From: Roseomonas sp. OT10
GTDB lineage: Bacteria > Pseudomonadota > Alphaproteobacteria > Acetobacterales > Acetobacteraceae
DNA: 64,000 nucleotides
Assembly (NCBI RefSeq): GCF_020991085.1
Contig: NZ_CP087719.1
Span: forward strand, 3,430,001-3,494,000
Reading direction: 5' to 3'
Shown here: positions 12,129 through 21,062 of the stretch, one piece after another
Position numbering within the stretch: position 1 is the stretch's first letter
Layout: every line of letters begins with the position of its first letter
Notes under the pieces: generated by a model
Told to the model about the DNA's origin: nothing
What the model saw: the letters and a program-made list of their open reading frames with translations, nothing else
Database searches by the model: none
Made by a program: the position numbers and the translations under genes

Positions 12129-13085
12129 TCAGCCGCTGCCGATCAGGATGCCGGCGGCCACCACCAGCGCCCCGCCCAGCACCACCTTGGCGGCGGCGGA
12201 GAGAGGCGGCGTCCCCATGAAGCGGGCCTGCACCCAGGTGATAGCCGCCAGCTCGACCAGCGTCGCCGCGCCCGCCAGGCCGATGGCCAGGCGGAAGTCC
12301 GGGATGAGGAAGGGCAGCGTGTGGCCCAGCCCGCCCAGCGTCGTCATCAGCCCGCAGACCAGCCCGCGCAGCAGCGGCGCCCCGCGGCCGGAGAGCCTGC
12401 CGTCATCGGCCAGGGCCTCGGCGAAGCCCATGCTGATCCCCGCACCGAGGCTCGCGGCCAGACCGACGACGAGGGCGTCGCGGGGCTCGCGGGTCGCGAA
12501 GGCCGCGGCGAAGACCGGCGCGAGGGTGGAGACGGAGCCGTCCATCAGCCCCACCAGCCCGGGCTGGATGATCTGGAGCACCAGCCGACGGCGGGCCTCC
12601 TGGTCCTCGGCCTGGCGCGCGGGCAGGTCCAGGCGGCGGTCGGCGATGGCGCCGGCGCGCTGGAGGTGGTCGCCCTCCGCCGCGGCCAGGTCACCCAGCA
12701 GGCGGCGGGTGGCGGTATCGCCGGAACGCGCGGCGGCCTGGAGGTAGAAGCGGCCCGCATCCGCCTCCATTTGCTGCGCGTGGCGCCGGATCGCCTCGAT
12801 GCCCTGGGCCATGACACGCCAGGCCGGGGCACGCCGCGGGGCACCGTGGATGTGGTCGCGCCGGATGAGCGGAATGTGGTGGCCGAAGCGCCCGGCATAG
12901 AGGTCGAGCAGCGCGCGGCGGTGGCTCTCCTCCTGCGTCGCCATCTCGTCGAAGACACCGGCGGTATCGGGATGGGTCGGGCGGAGGGTCTCCGCGAAGT
13001 CGCGGTAGATGCGCCCGTCCTCCTCCTCGCTGGAGATGGCGACGGCCAGGATCTCCCGCTCCGTCAGGTCGTCGAACCGCTGCAT
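12129..13085 (-). CDS. mbfA: MbfA-type iron exporter (ferritin-like domain fused to VIT1 membrane domain)
   Basis: In Bradyrhizobium and Agrobacterium, MbfA exports iron and protects against iron and peroxide stress. The N-terminal half is an erythrin/ferritin-like di-iron domain with the expected carboxylate and His ligands (SSEEEDGRIY, EMATQEESHRRAL, AAAEGDHLQR); the C-terminal half (from about residue 175) is a CCC1/VIT1 transporter with QIIQPGLVGLMDGSVSTLAPV and five hydrophobic segments. Start at MQRFDDLTERE (13085) is preferred because of an upstream GAGAAG and its likeness to family N-termini; an ATG at 13112 would add 9 residues. Lone gene behind an AT-rich control region. Confidence 0.9.
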   Translation of the reverse strand: MQRFDDLTEREILAVAISSEEEDGRIYRDFAETLRPTHPDTAGVFDEMATQEESHRRALLDLYAGRFGHHIPLIRRDHIHGAPRRAPAWRVMAQGIEAIRRHAQQMEADAGRFYLQAAARSGDTATRRLLGDLAAAEGDHLQRAGAIADRRLDLPARQAEDQEARRRLVLQIIQPGLVGLMDGSVSTLAPVFAAAFATREPRDALVVGLAASLGAGISMGFAEALADDGRLSGRGAPLLRGLVCGLMTTLGGLGHTLPFLIPDFRLAIGLAGAATLVELAAITWVQARFMGTPPLSAAAKVVLGGALVVAAGILIGSG

Positions 13086-13170
13086 GACGGCGGGCTTCTC
13101 ACGCCCCGCCATAATTATCAAGCTATATCAATAACTTAAAGCAACTCACTTGCAGTTGCAACTTCAGTCG
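13086..13170 (-). promoter_or_regulatory. AT-rich control region upstream of mbfA
   Basis: A sharp drop in GC against the surrounding sequence. On the minus strand it carries near-direct repeats TTGATATAG (13131-13123) and TTGATAATT (13121-13113), and a palindrome TTGCA-AC-TGCAA (13160-13149). By analogy with rhizobial mbfA, control by an iron regulator such as Irr is expected, but no textbook Irr or Fur box is matched, so the regulator is inference only. Confidence 0.45.
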
Positions 13171-13323
13171 GAGCCGATTGGCCGCCTCGTTCCCCGTGAC
13201 GGGCCCTCATCCCGGCTTTGGCCGCGCCCGGCCATCATCCCGCAAGCACGACCGGATGACGGCCCGACGCCGAGCAGCCTGGCCCAGGCGGCCGATGCTG
13301 GCGCAGGGAAGGCCCGGCGGCCG

Positions 13324-16300
13324 TCAGGGCGGTGCCTCCCGGCGCGGGGCGTGCGCGTCCAGCAGCGCCGCCGGCAGTTCCATCACCCGCCCCGACCAGG
13401 TCCAGACCAGGGCGCAGCCCACCGTCCGCCCCGGCCAGGCGGCGCGCAGCACGGCGCGGTAGGCGGCCATCTGGCGCAGATAGGCGGGCGAGACGTCCTC
13501 CACCCGGCTCGGCGGCGGGCGGTTCGACTTGTAGTCCACGATCAGCGCCCGGTCGGGGCCGATCCACAGCCGGTCCACCTGCCCCGCGATGGGCATGCCG
13601 TCCACGCGGCCCGCGAGCGGCGCCTCGGCTAGGCTGTCCGGGCCGAAGGCATCGGCCAGCGCCGGGTGGTCCAGCACCCCCATCACCTCGGCCAGCGTCG
13701 CATCCTGCTCCTCCGGGGTCAGCCCATGGCCGGGTCGCGCGAGGTGGCGCCGGGCCAGGGCCGCGCGGGCGGCGGGCGGGTGGTCCGGCAGGTGCTGCAA
13801 CAGGCCATGGATCAGCAGCCCGCGCCGGAAGCGGCGGCCGGAGGGATCGCCCGCCCCGTGCGGCGCGGCCGCCGGCTCCACCTCCTCGCCGGCGAGGCGG
13901 GAGGGGGCGATCGGGTCCTCCGACGCCTCGGGCGGGGCGGGGCGGTGCGCCCAGCCCGGCAGGGCGGCGGGGTCGATGCGGGCGGGGGCGGGCTCGGCAC
14001 GCGGCGGCGCGGTCTGCTCGGAGCGCAGGCGCAGCAGCGGCCCGGCGAAGGCCGCACCGGCCGGGGCGCCGAAGCCGGCGGGGTCGAACGCCTCCTCCTC
14101 CACGCCGGGGCAGCGGGCCATGCCCTGCCGGACGAGGGCGTGCCAGGTGGTCTCGCGCCCCGCGCGCTGCTTGGGCTCCTGGCCGCAGACCAGAAGCCGG
14201 TCCTCGGCGCGGGTGAGCGCGACGTAGAGGAGGCGGTTCTCCTCCTCCGCCTCGGCCTCCTGGCGGCGGCGGTCCGCCTCCTTCCAGGCGGGCGCCTGGA
14301 ACTCCTTACGCGGCGCCCAGAGCGGGAGGTCCGGCCGGTTCGGCGTGCCACCCGGCGTTGCAGCCGTGTCCCACAGCAGCACCGGCCGCATCCCCCCCTT
14401 CCCCACATCCGGCAGGATGACGACCGGCGCCTGGAGGCCCTTCGAGCCGTGCGCGGTCATGATGCGCACGGCATCGCCTGCATTCTCCGCCTCGCGCTTC
14501 ACCTCCGCCCCGCCGCGCCGCAGCCAGTGGACGAAGCCCTGGAGCGAGGGCGGGTGGCGGTTCTCGTGGCGAAGGGCCGCGCTCAGCAGCTCGTCCAGCG
14601 CGTCGATGGCGTCGGAGCCGAGGCGGGCCAACAGCTTCGCGCGGCCGCCATGCTCGCCCAGCACCTCGCTCAGCAGCGCGTGCGGGGTGACGATGTCCGC
14701 CCGGTCGGAGAGGTCCGCGATCCAGCTCGCCGCCCGGCCCAGCGCCGTCTCCTCGCCGCGGTGCTTGACCAGGGCGTGCCACAGCCGCCCCTCGCGCCCA
14801 TGGCAAAGGGCGAAGAGCGCCTCCTCGTCCAGCCCGACCAGCGGCGACTTCAGCAGCGCCGCCAGTTGCAGGTCGTCCTCCGGCAGCAGCAGCACGTCGC
14901 ACAGCGCCAGCAGGTCCTGCACCGCGATCTGCTCGACGAGCGCGATGCGGTCCACGCCCCCCACCGGCACGTTGCGCCGCTTGAGGTGGCGCACCAGCAG
15001 CTCCGTCAGCCGCGTGCGGCGGCGCACCAGCACGAGGATGTCGCCCGGCCGCACCGGGCGGCCGCCGCGCGCCGGCAGGGTCTCGCGGGCGATCATGTGG
15101 GCGATGCGCGCGGCGAGGATCTCCGCCATCTGCGCATCCGGGTCCTGGGCGGGGACGGGTTCCTTCGGCACCACCCAGGGCTCGGGGTCCTCGGTGGCGG
15201 CGCGTTCCAGCAGCGGCCAGACCTCGACCATGCCCGCCTGGCCGACGCGATCGGGGAAGTGCGCGAGGTGGGATTCCGGCCGCACCACGCCCGCGCAGGC
15301 CGGCCCCTCCGCGAAGACGGCGTCCACCAGCGACAGCACGGGCGCGCAGGAGCGGAAGGAGACGTCCAGCGGCACCCGCTCGAAGCGCGAGCCGCCGCGC
15401 TCCACCTGGGCGGCGAAGCGGCGCTCCCACCGCTCGAAGCCGCGCGCGTCGGCGCCCTGGAAGCCGTAGATCGACTGCTTCTCGTCGCCCACGACGAAGA
15501 GCGTGCGCTCGCCCGCCGCGCGCGTGCCGGAGCCGGCGAAGAACTCCTCCGCCAGCGAGGCGGCGATGCCCCATTGCGTCGGGTTGGTGTCCTGCGCCTC
15601 GTCCAGCAGCAGGTGGTCCAGCCCGCCATCGAGCTTGAACAGCACCCAGGCCGAGCCGGGATCGCGCAGCAGCGCCTGGGCGTACTGGATCAGGTCGTCG
15701 AAATCGAGCGCGCCGAGGCGCTTCTTGCGCGCGGCGTAGTCGGCGAGCGTGGGCTTCGTCGCGGTCAGCAGCGCATGGGTGGCGCCGAGCAGGCGGTGCG
15801 CGTTCCAGCGCTCGCGCAGCGCGGCGAGGCGTTCCGATTCCCGCGCGAGGGCGTCGTATTCCGCCAGCGCCTTGCGCAGATCCCCCTTGTCGGTGTGCAG
15901 GCAGGACCACCACTCCTCCGCCTCCAGCGCGCGCGCGGCGGGGTCGAGGGAGAGGAAGTCCAGCATGCGCTGGCCCAGGTCGCGCTGGGTCTTGGTCTTG
16001 TGGCCCAGCAGCGTCTCGCAGACGGCACGGATTCCCTCGGGCGGGCTGGCGAGGAGGCGCGGCATGTCCTCCTCGCGCTCGCCATCGGGCAGGCCGAGCC
16101 CGTCGCGCAGGTGGTCGGCGATGGCGATGCTGCCGCCCGGCGCCTCGATCAGCGGGCGCAGCCGCTCGCGGTGCCGCGCCAGCTCGCGCAGGGCGCCGGC
16201 GATGGAATCCGCCGAGACGAGGCGGGCCAGCGCCGCCAGGCTCTCGGGCGGCACGCGGCCGCCGCCCAGCGCCGCCTCCCGCGCCTCCGCCAGCAGGGTG

Positions 16301-16773
16301 GCGGAATCGGCGTCCTCCAGCAAAGCGAACTGCGGCGGCAGGTTGGCTTCCAGCGGGAAGGAGCGCAGCAGCGACTGGCAGAAGGAGTGGATCGTCGCGA
16401 TCCGCATCCCGCCCGGCTGCTCCAGCACGCGGCAGAACAGGGCGCGGGCGCGATCCAGCTCCGCATCGGTGCAGCCCTTGCCCGTCAGCGCCTCGATCTT
16501 CCCGCGCAGCGCGGCCGCGTCGGCCACCGCCCATTCGCCCAGGCGGCGGGCGAGGCGCGTCGCCATCTCGGCGGCGGCGGCCTTGGTGAAGGTCAGGCAG
16601 AGGATGCGCCCCGGCTCCGCCTGCTCGCGCAGCAGCAGGCGCAGGACGCGGTCGGTCAGCACCTTGGTCTTGCCCGAGCCGGCCGAGGCGCCCACCCAGG
16701 CGGAGAGCGAGGGATCGGAGGCGAGGCGCTGGAGCTGCGCCGCGCGCTCGCGGTTGGAGAGGGGGAGGTTCAT
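13324..16773 (-). CDS. addA: Double-strand break repair helicase/nuclease subunit AddA
   Basis: UvrD-like helicase with a RecB-type nuclease; with AddB it resects double-strand breaks for RecA loading. 1149 residues from MNLPLSNRERAAQLQ. Walker A ASAGSGKTKVLTDR at 29-42; LDEAQDTNPTQWGI is the DExx motif; VVGDEKQSIYGFQGA, MTAHGSKGLQAPVVILPD and LLYVALTRAEDRL are UvrD motifs III, V and VI. The C-terminal nuclease motif is ALIVDYKSNRPPP. Start follows a GGGGGAGG site and overlaps the addB stop as ATGA. Longer open reading to 17397 is just addB in another frame. Confidence 0.96.
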   Translation of the reverse strand: MNLPLSNRERAAQLQRLASDPSLSAWVGASAGSGKTKVLTDRVLRLLLREQAEPGRILCLTFTKAAAAEMATRLARRLGEWAVADAAALRGKIEALTGKGCTDAELDRARALFCRVLEQPGGMRIATIHSFCQSLLRSFPLEANLPPQFALLEDADSATLLAEAREAALGGGRVPPESLAALARLVSADSIAGALRELARHRERLRPLIEAPGGSIAIADHLRDGLGLPDGEREEDMPRLLASPPEGIRAVCETLLGHKTKTQRDLGQRMLDFLSLDPAARALEAEEWWSCLHTDKGDLRKALAEYDALARESERLAALRERWNAHRLLGATHALLTATKPTLADYAARKKRLGALDFDDLIQYAQALLRDPGSAWVLFKLDGGLDHLLLDEAQDTNPTQWGIAASLAEEFFAGSGTRAAGERTLFVVGDEKQSIYGFQGADARGFERWERRFAAQVERGGSRFERVPLDVSFRSCAPVLSLVDAVFAEGPACAGVVRPESHLAHFPDRVGQAGMVEVWPLLERAATEDPEPWVVPKEPVPAQDPDAQMAEILAARIAHMIARETLPARGGRPVRPGDILVLVRRRTRLTELLVRHLKRRNVPVGGVDRIALVEQIAVQDLLALCDVLLLPEDDLQLAALLKSPLVGLDEEALFALCHGREGRLWHALVKHRGEETALGRAASWIADLSDRADIVTPHALLSEVLGEHGGRAKLLARLGSDAIDALDELLSAALRHENRHPPSLQGFVHWLRRGGAEVKREAENAGDAVRIMTAHGSKGLQAPVVILPDVGKGGMRPVLLWDTAATPGGTPNRPDLPLWAPRKEFQAPAWKEADRRRQEAEAEEENRLLYVALTRAEDRLLVCGQEPKQRAGRETTWHALVRQGMARCPGVEEEAFDPAGFGAPAGAAFAGPLLRLRSEQTAPPRAEPAPARIDPAALPGWAHRPAPPEASEDPIAPSRLAGEEVEPAAAPHGAGDPSGRRFRRGLLIHGLLQHLPDHPPAARAALARRHLARPGHGLTPEEQDATLAEVMGVLDHPALADAFGPDSLAEAPLAGRVDGMPIAGQVDRLWIGPDRALIVDYKSNRPPPSRVEDVSPAYLRQMAAYRAVLRAAWPGRTVGCALVWTWSGRVMELPAALLDAHAPRREAPP

Positions 16774-19700
16774 TCGCCCGCCCCCTCCTCGGCCCCGCCC
16801 CATTCGCGCAGACGCGCGAGGTGGTCGTAGTCGCTGCCCTGCGGCGCCCGTCCCGGATGCGGCCGGGCGAGGAAGGGCCGTTCGCCGAGCAGGAACTCGC
16901 GGGCCAGGTCGTCCACGGCGTGCAGCGCGTCCTCGGCCAGGGCCTCCAGCGTCGTGCCCTTGGCCGGCTGGAAGACCCGCGTCTCGCCCGCCTCGTAGCC
17001 GCCGGAGAGCTTCCAGTGCTCCAGCACCGCGACCGGCGCGCCGCCGATGCCCGCGAAGCCGCCGCGCGCGGCGATGGCCGCCTCCAGCGGCAATTGCGGC
17101 TTGCGCCCGTCCTGGATCTCGCTGTGGCTGGGCAAGGCGCCCGTCTTGAAGTCCAGCAGGGCGATGCGCCCGTCCTCCAGCACGTCCACCCGGTCGGCGC
17201 GTCCCTCCAGCCGCACGCCGCAGGCCAGCGTCAGCGCGCCCTCCACCTCGGCATGGCGGGCGGCGACATGCGGCCGCTGGAACTCCTGCTCGCGCAGGAA
17301 CTCGCCGATGCGCGCCAGGCGCGGGCGCCAGAAGGCGACGAGGCCCGGGCGCGGCGCGTGCCGGCGCAGCGCCTCCAGCGCCGCCTCCTCGAACCACTCC
17401 GCGGCCTGGTCCGCGTCGAGGCGGCCAGCGGCGCGACGGGTCCAGGCGGCGACGGCGTCGTGCACGATGCTGCCGTAATCGGCGCCGCTGGCCTCGGCAT
17501 CCAGCTCGTCCAGCCGGCTCAGCTTCAGCAGGCGCTTGGCGTACCAGGCGTAGGGATCCGCCTTCAGCGTCCAGACGTCGGTCACCGTCAGCCGGCGCGG
17601 ACGCACATCGGCGGGCGGGGCCGGGGCCGGGCGGGCGCAGGGCCGCGGCGCCACCGGCACGTCCAGCGCCGCCGCCCAGCCCATGGCCGGCGAGGGGCGC
17701 AGGGCGAGGCGCCGTCCCTCCCCGGACTGGCCATCCAGGAAGGTCTCCAGCCGGGTCAGCCAGCGCGCCTGCACGGTCGGGCTGCCGCCGCGCTTGCGGG
17801 CGCGCGACAGGATGGCCTCGGGCGCCGAGAGGGCGGAGAGGAGGAAGTCGGCCGCCACCCGGCCGATCCGCTCCTCCGGCTCCGGCAGGCCGAACTCCCG
17901 GCGCATCGGCCGGCTCATCCAGGCGCCGGGGTCGGTCGCGATCGGCCAGACGCTCTCCTCCAGCGCGCCCAGCACCACCCGGTCGAAGGATTGCAGCCGG
18001 GCCTCCAGCAGGCCCAGCACCTGCACGCGCGGGTGGCTGCCGCCCTTGCGCCCGCGCATCTGCCGCACGCCCGGCGCCAGCGGCCCCTCCAGCAGCGCGT
18101 CGAACAGGCCGGGCCAGGCGGCGGCGGCGATCGGCGGCAGGCAGGCCATGGCCGGTTCCAGCCCGGCGAGGTGGACGGCCAGCGGCTCCCCCTCCTCCCC
18201 GGCATAGAGGCGCAGGCCCCCGGGGCGCTCGTCGGTGGCGGCCAGGGCCTCGGCGGCGGCCAGATGCGCGGCGAGCAGGTCGGCGGGCGGGCGCACCGTA
18301 TCGTGCAGCGAGTCGAATCCGGCCAGCGCCGTGCCCAGCGCGTCGAGCAGCGCCAGCACCCGGGCGCCGTCGCGCCGGCGCGCGGCGCGCCCGGCCGCGC
18401 CGCGCGGATCGGCCGGGGGCGCGTCGCCCTCCGCCGCCTCGTCGCGCGGGGTGTCCTCCTCCGCCGCGAAGGCGGCCTGGGCGGCGAGGCGCAGGCCGGC
18501 CAGCCCGGCGGCGGGGCGCGGGCCGCGTAGCACGTGCTTCTCCAGCAGGCGCACGCCGCCGATCCAGTCCTGCCGCGCCATCCCCGCGGCGCAGAGCGGG
18601 TGCTTCAGGCAGGCGAGCGTGGGAACGGGGGCGAAATCCTCCGCCACCATCCGGGCCATCTGGCGCAGGAAGGCGCCGGCCGAGGTCATGCCCAGCGGCT
18701 GGCCGGCGGAATCATCGGCCAGGATGCCGTGCCGGGCCAGCTCCACGATCACGCGCCGGGCCAGGTCGCGGTCGGGCGTCACCAGCGCGGCGCGGTGGCC
18801 GGGGGTCTCCAGGGTTTCGCGCAGGAGCAGGGCGATGGCCGCGGCCTCGCCCGCCTCGTCCGGGGCGGTCAGCAGGGAGAGGCCGGCCAGCGCCGGCGCC
18901 CAGCGGCCGGGCTCCTTCTCCTGCCAGCAGCAGATGGCGGCGGCGGGGAGCAGGGCGCGGGAGAGCAGCGCGGCGCGGGCCTCGCCGCCCCGGTCGTCGG
19001 GCAGGCCGTGCGGCCAGGGGCGCAGGTCCGCGGCCGTGGCGTCCATCGCCTGGAGCAGCCGGCACTGGCCGTGCAGCGGGTGGGTGTGGCTGCCGCACAG
19101 CTCCGGCCACAGTTCGGGGGACAGCTCCTCCCCCGCCCCGTGCAGCACGACATGGCCGTTGGGCGTGCGCGCCAGGATGCGGAGCAGCTCGGCCGCGGCC
19201 GGGATGGTGCCGCCGACGCCGATCCCGGCGGCGATCACCGGATGCGCGGGCGGGGCGTCGCGCCACTCCTCCGCCTGGGCGCGGAGGACGGCGACGCGGC
19301 GGGCGCCGATGTCGGACAGGCCCTGGCGCTCCAGCCAGGACTGCCATTCCCGGATGACGCCGCCGAGGAAGAGGTGCGTCACCTGCCAGTGCTGCGCCAG
19401 CCCCTCCGGCACCAGCCCGGGGAGCCGTTCCGGGTCGCAGCCCTCCAGCGCCATCTCGTCCAGCAGGGTCGCGAGCTCCAGCGCCAGGCGCCAGGCCTGG
19501 TCGGGGTGGGACGGACCGCCGAAATGCGGCGGCAGGCGCATCACCATCTCCGTCAGCACCGCGAGCCGCCTCGCGGCATCCACGGCGGGGGGGATGTCCA
19601 TCAGGGCGGGCAGCGACAGCTCCTCCGCATCCTCGACGGAGAGCCCGGCCAGGGGGCGCATGCGCGGCAGCAGGAGCGCGGTCTCCCCGGAAGCGCGCAA

Positions 19701-19874
19701 GAAGCTCTCGCGCAGGCTGCGGGCGGCGCGGCGGGTCGGCAGCAGGATGGTGGTCCGCGCAAGCGCCGCCGGGTCGGCGCGGCCGGTGCCGGCGAGCGCC
19801 ACCACCCCGCGCGCGAGCGCGTCGAGGAAGGGCAGGTGCGCGGGAATCTCGTAGAGGTTCACCCTCCGTCCCAT
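16770..19874 (-). CDS. addB: Double-strand break repair protein AddB
   Basis: Nuclease partner of AddA. 1034 residues. The N-terminal half (FLDALARGVV, TILLPTRRAARSLRESFL, GIGVGGTIPAAAELLRIL) is the inactivated helicase domain that scans for Chi-like sites; the C-terminal PD-(D/E)XK nuclease has GSIVHDAVAAW, LEGRADRVDVLEDGRIALLDFKTG and GGAPVAVLEHWKLSGG. Unlike Bacillus AddB, no four-cysteine iron-sulfur cluster is seen. Start at MGRRVNLYEIPAHLPFL; a GTG four codons later is an alternative. Followed directly by addA, the normal alphaproteobacterial pair. Confidence 0.94.
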   Translation of the reverse strand: MGRRVNLYEIPAHLPFLDALARGVVALAGTGRADPAALARTTILLPTRRAARSLRESFLRASGETALLLPRMRPLAGLSVEDAEELSLPALMDIPPAVDAARRLAVLTEMVMRLPPHFGGPSHPDQAWRLALELATLLDEMALEGCDPERLPGLVPEGLAQHWQVTHLFLGGVIREWQSWLERQGLSDIGARRVAVLRAQAEEWRDAPPAHPVIAAGIGVGGTIPAAAELLRILARTPNGHVVLHGAGEELSPELWPELCGSHTHPLHGQCRLLQAMDATAADLRPWPHGLPDDRGGEARAALLSRALLPAAAICCWQEKEPGRWAPALAGLSLLTAPDEAGEAAAIALLLRETLETPGHRAALVTPDRDLARRVIVELARHGILADDSAGQPLGMTSAGAFLRQMARMVAEDFAPVPTLACLKHPLCAAGMARQDWIGGVRLLEKHVLRGPRPAAGLAGLRLAAQAAFAAEEDTPRDEAAEGDAPPADPRGAAGRAARRRDGARVLALLDALGTALAGFDSLHDTVRPPADLLAAHLAAAEALAATDERPGGLRLYAGEEGEPLAVHLAGLEPAMACLPPIAAAAWPGLFDALLEGPLAPGVRQMRGRKGGSHPRVQVLGLLEARLQSFDRVVLGALEESVWPIATDPGAWMSRPMRREFGLPEPEERIGRVAADFLLSALSAPEAILSRARKRGGSPTVQARWLTRLETFLDGQSGEGRRLALRPSPAMGWAAALDVPVAPRPCARPAPAPPADVRPRRLTVTDVWTLKADPYAWYAKRLLKLSRLDELDAEASGADYGSIVHDAVAAWTRRAAGRLDADQAAEWFEEAALEALRRHAPRPGLVAFWRPRLARIGEFLREQEFQRPHVAARHAEVEGALTLACGVRLEGRADRVDVLEDGRIALLDFKTGALPSHSEIQDGRKPQLPLEAAIAARGGFAGIGGAPVAVLEHWKLSGGYEAGETRVFQPAKGTTLEALAEDALHAVDDLAREFLLGERPFLARPHPGRAPQGSDYDHLARLREWGGAEEGAGE

Positions 19875-20058
19875 AGCCGGAAAAGCCCGGGCCGCGCACC
19901 CGTCGCCTGCGTCGCCCCGCCCCGCGGCGGGCGCGGCCCGGCTTGAGGTAGCCCTGGGGTGGCCTGCTTCAGGCGATCCGGGCGCGGAGCGCTGGGCGGG
20001 CGGCGGCGGCCGTGAGAGAAGGCGCCCTCCCCTGCCCGAACCGGAGGTGCCCCCGCCG

Positions 20059-20538
20059 ATGACCGTCGAATCCGTCCGCGCCTTCCTGGCGGAGCGGGCG
20101 CCCGAGCTGACCGTGCTGGAAACGCAGGCCAGCAGCGCCACCGTGGCGCTCGCCGCCGCCGCGCATGGGGTGGAACCGGGGCAGATCGCCAAGACCCTCT
20201 CGCTCCGCCTGGGCGAACGGGTGGTGCTGGTGGTGGCCCGGGGCGACGCCCGGCTGGACAACCGCAAGATGAAGGCCGCCTTCGGAACGAAGCCGCGGAT
20301 GCTGGGGGCGGAGGAGGTCGCGGCGCTCACCGGCCATCCGGTGGGCGGCGTCTGTCCCTTCGGCCTAGCGACACCTCTGCCGGTCTATTGCGACGTGTCG
20401 CTGCGCGACTTCGCCGAGGTCATCCCGGCGGCCGGCGGGACCCATGCGGCGGTGCGGGTGGCGCCGGTGCGGATGGCGGAGCTGGTGGGGGCGGAATGGG
20501 TGGATGTGTGCCAGGAGGTCCCGGCGGAGGCGGGCTGA
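20059..20538 (+). CDS. YbaK/EbsC-family aminoacyl-tRNA deacylase domain protein
   Basis: 159 residues of the prolyl-tRNA synthetase editing (INS/YbaK) fold, which hydrolyses mischarged tRNA in trans. Seen are GQIAKTLSLR with the expected active Lys45, VVLVVARGDARLDNRKMKAAFG, the GHPVGGVCPFGLA loop near residue 98 and VYCDVSLRDF. A GGAGG site lies 11 bases before the ATG. It reads toward the second YbaK-type gene on the other strand, and its start faces addB across a 184-base gap. Which mischarged tRNA it edits cannot be told; it belongs to the EbsC/YeaK side rather than classic YbaK. Confidence 0.88.
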   Translation: MTVESVRAFLAERAPELTVLETQASSATVALAAAAHGVEPGQIAKTLSLRLGERVVLVVARGDARLDNRKMKAAFGTKPRMLGAEEVAALTGHPVGGVCPFGLATPLPVYCDVSLRDFAEVIPAAGGTHAAVRVAPVRMAELVGAEWVDVCQEVPAEAG

Positions 20539-20566
20539 CCGGGCCAGCCCGGCTGGGGGCATCGCG

Positions 20567-21040
20567 TCAGGTCACCACCGCGGCGACCCGGGCGCCGAGC
20601 AGGTCGCGCAGCGTGGCGGGGCTCAGCTCCAGCTGGAGCCCCCGCTGCCCGCCATTGACGAAGACCCTGTCCTCCCGCAGCGCCGACTCCTCCAGCACGG
20701 CGGGAACGCCACGCCGCTGCCCGAAGGGCGAGATGCCGCCGACATGGTAGCCGGTGACCCGCTCCGCCTCGGCGGGCTTCATCATGGCGGCCGACCGGCC
20801 CTGCATCGCGGCCGCGAGGCGCTTCATCGACACCTCGCGGTCCGACGGCACAACGACGCAAACCGGTCTGCCGTCCACCAGCGCCATCAGCGTCTTCAGC
20901 ACGCGGGATGGCGGGGCGCCCAGCGCCTCGGCCGCCTGCATCCCGATCCGGTCGGCCTGCGGGTCGTAGGCGTATTCGTGCAGGGTGAAGTCCGCCCCGG
21001 CCCTGGCCAGGGCCTGCGTCGCGCGGGTGGCCTTCGACAT
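20567..21040 (-). CDS. ybaK: Cys-tRNA(Pro)/Cys-tRNA(Cys) deacylase YbaK
   Basis: 157 residues, the usual YbaK length. YbaK clears Cys from tRNA-Pro with prolyl-tRNA synthetase. N-terminus MSKATRATQALARAGADF then HEYAYDP, SRVLKTLMALVDGRPVCVVVP with catalytic Lys49, and the signature GYHVGGISPFGQRRGVPAVLEE; these are much closer to E. coli YbaK than the convergent neighbour ending 28 bases away. The start ATG lies 22 bases after the stop of the nucleotidyltransferase gene, so it may be the last gene of that operon. Confidence 0.93.
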   Translation of the reverse strand: MSKATRATQALARAGADFTLHEYAYDPQADRIGMQAAEALGAPPSRVLKTLMALVDGRPVCVVVPSDREVSMKRLAAAMQGRSAAMMKPAEAERVTGYHVGGISPFGQRRGVPAVLEESALREDRVFVNGGQRGLQLELSPATLRDLLGARVAAVVT

Positions 21041-21062
21041 CGCCCGGTCCGCGCCCCCGCGC

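Noticed and set aside
13666-16830. 1054-codon plus-strand open frame
   Set aside because: Antisense of addA, low-complexity Arg/Ala/Gln, no family match.
13324-17397. AddA extended at the N-terminus by 200 residues
   Set aside because: Extension is addB in another frame; AddA starts at 16773 with a ribosome-binding site.
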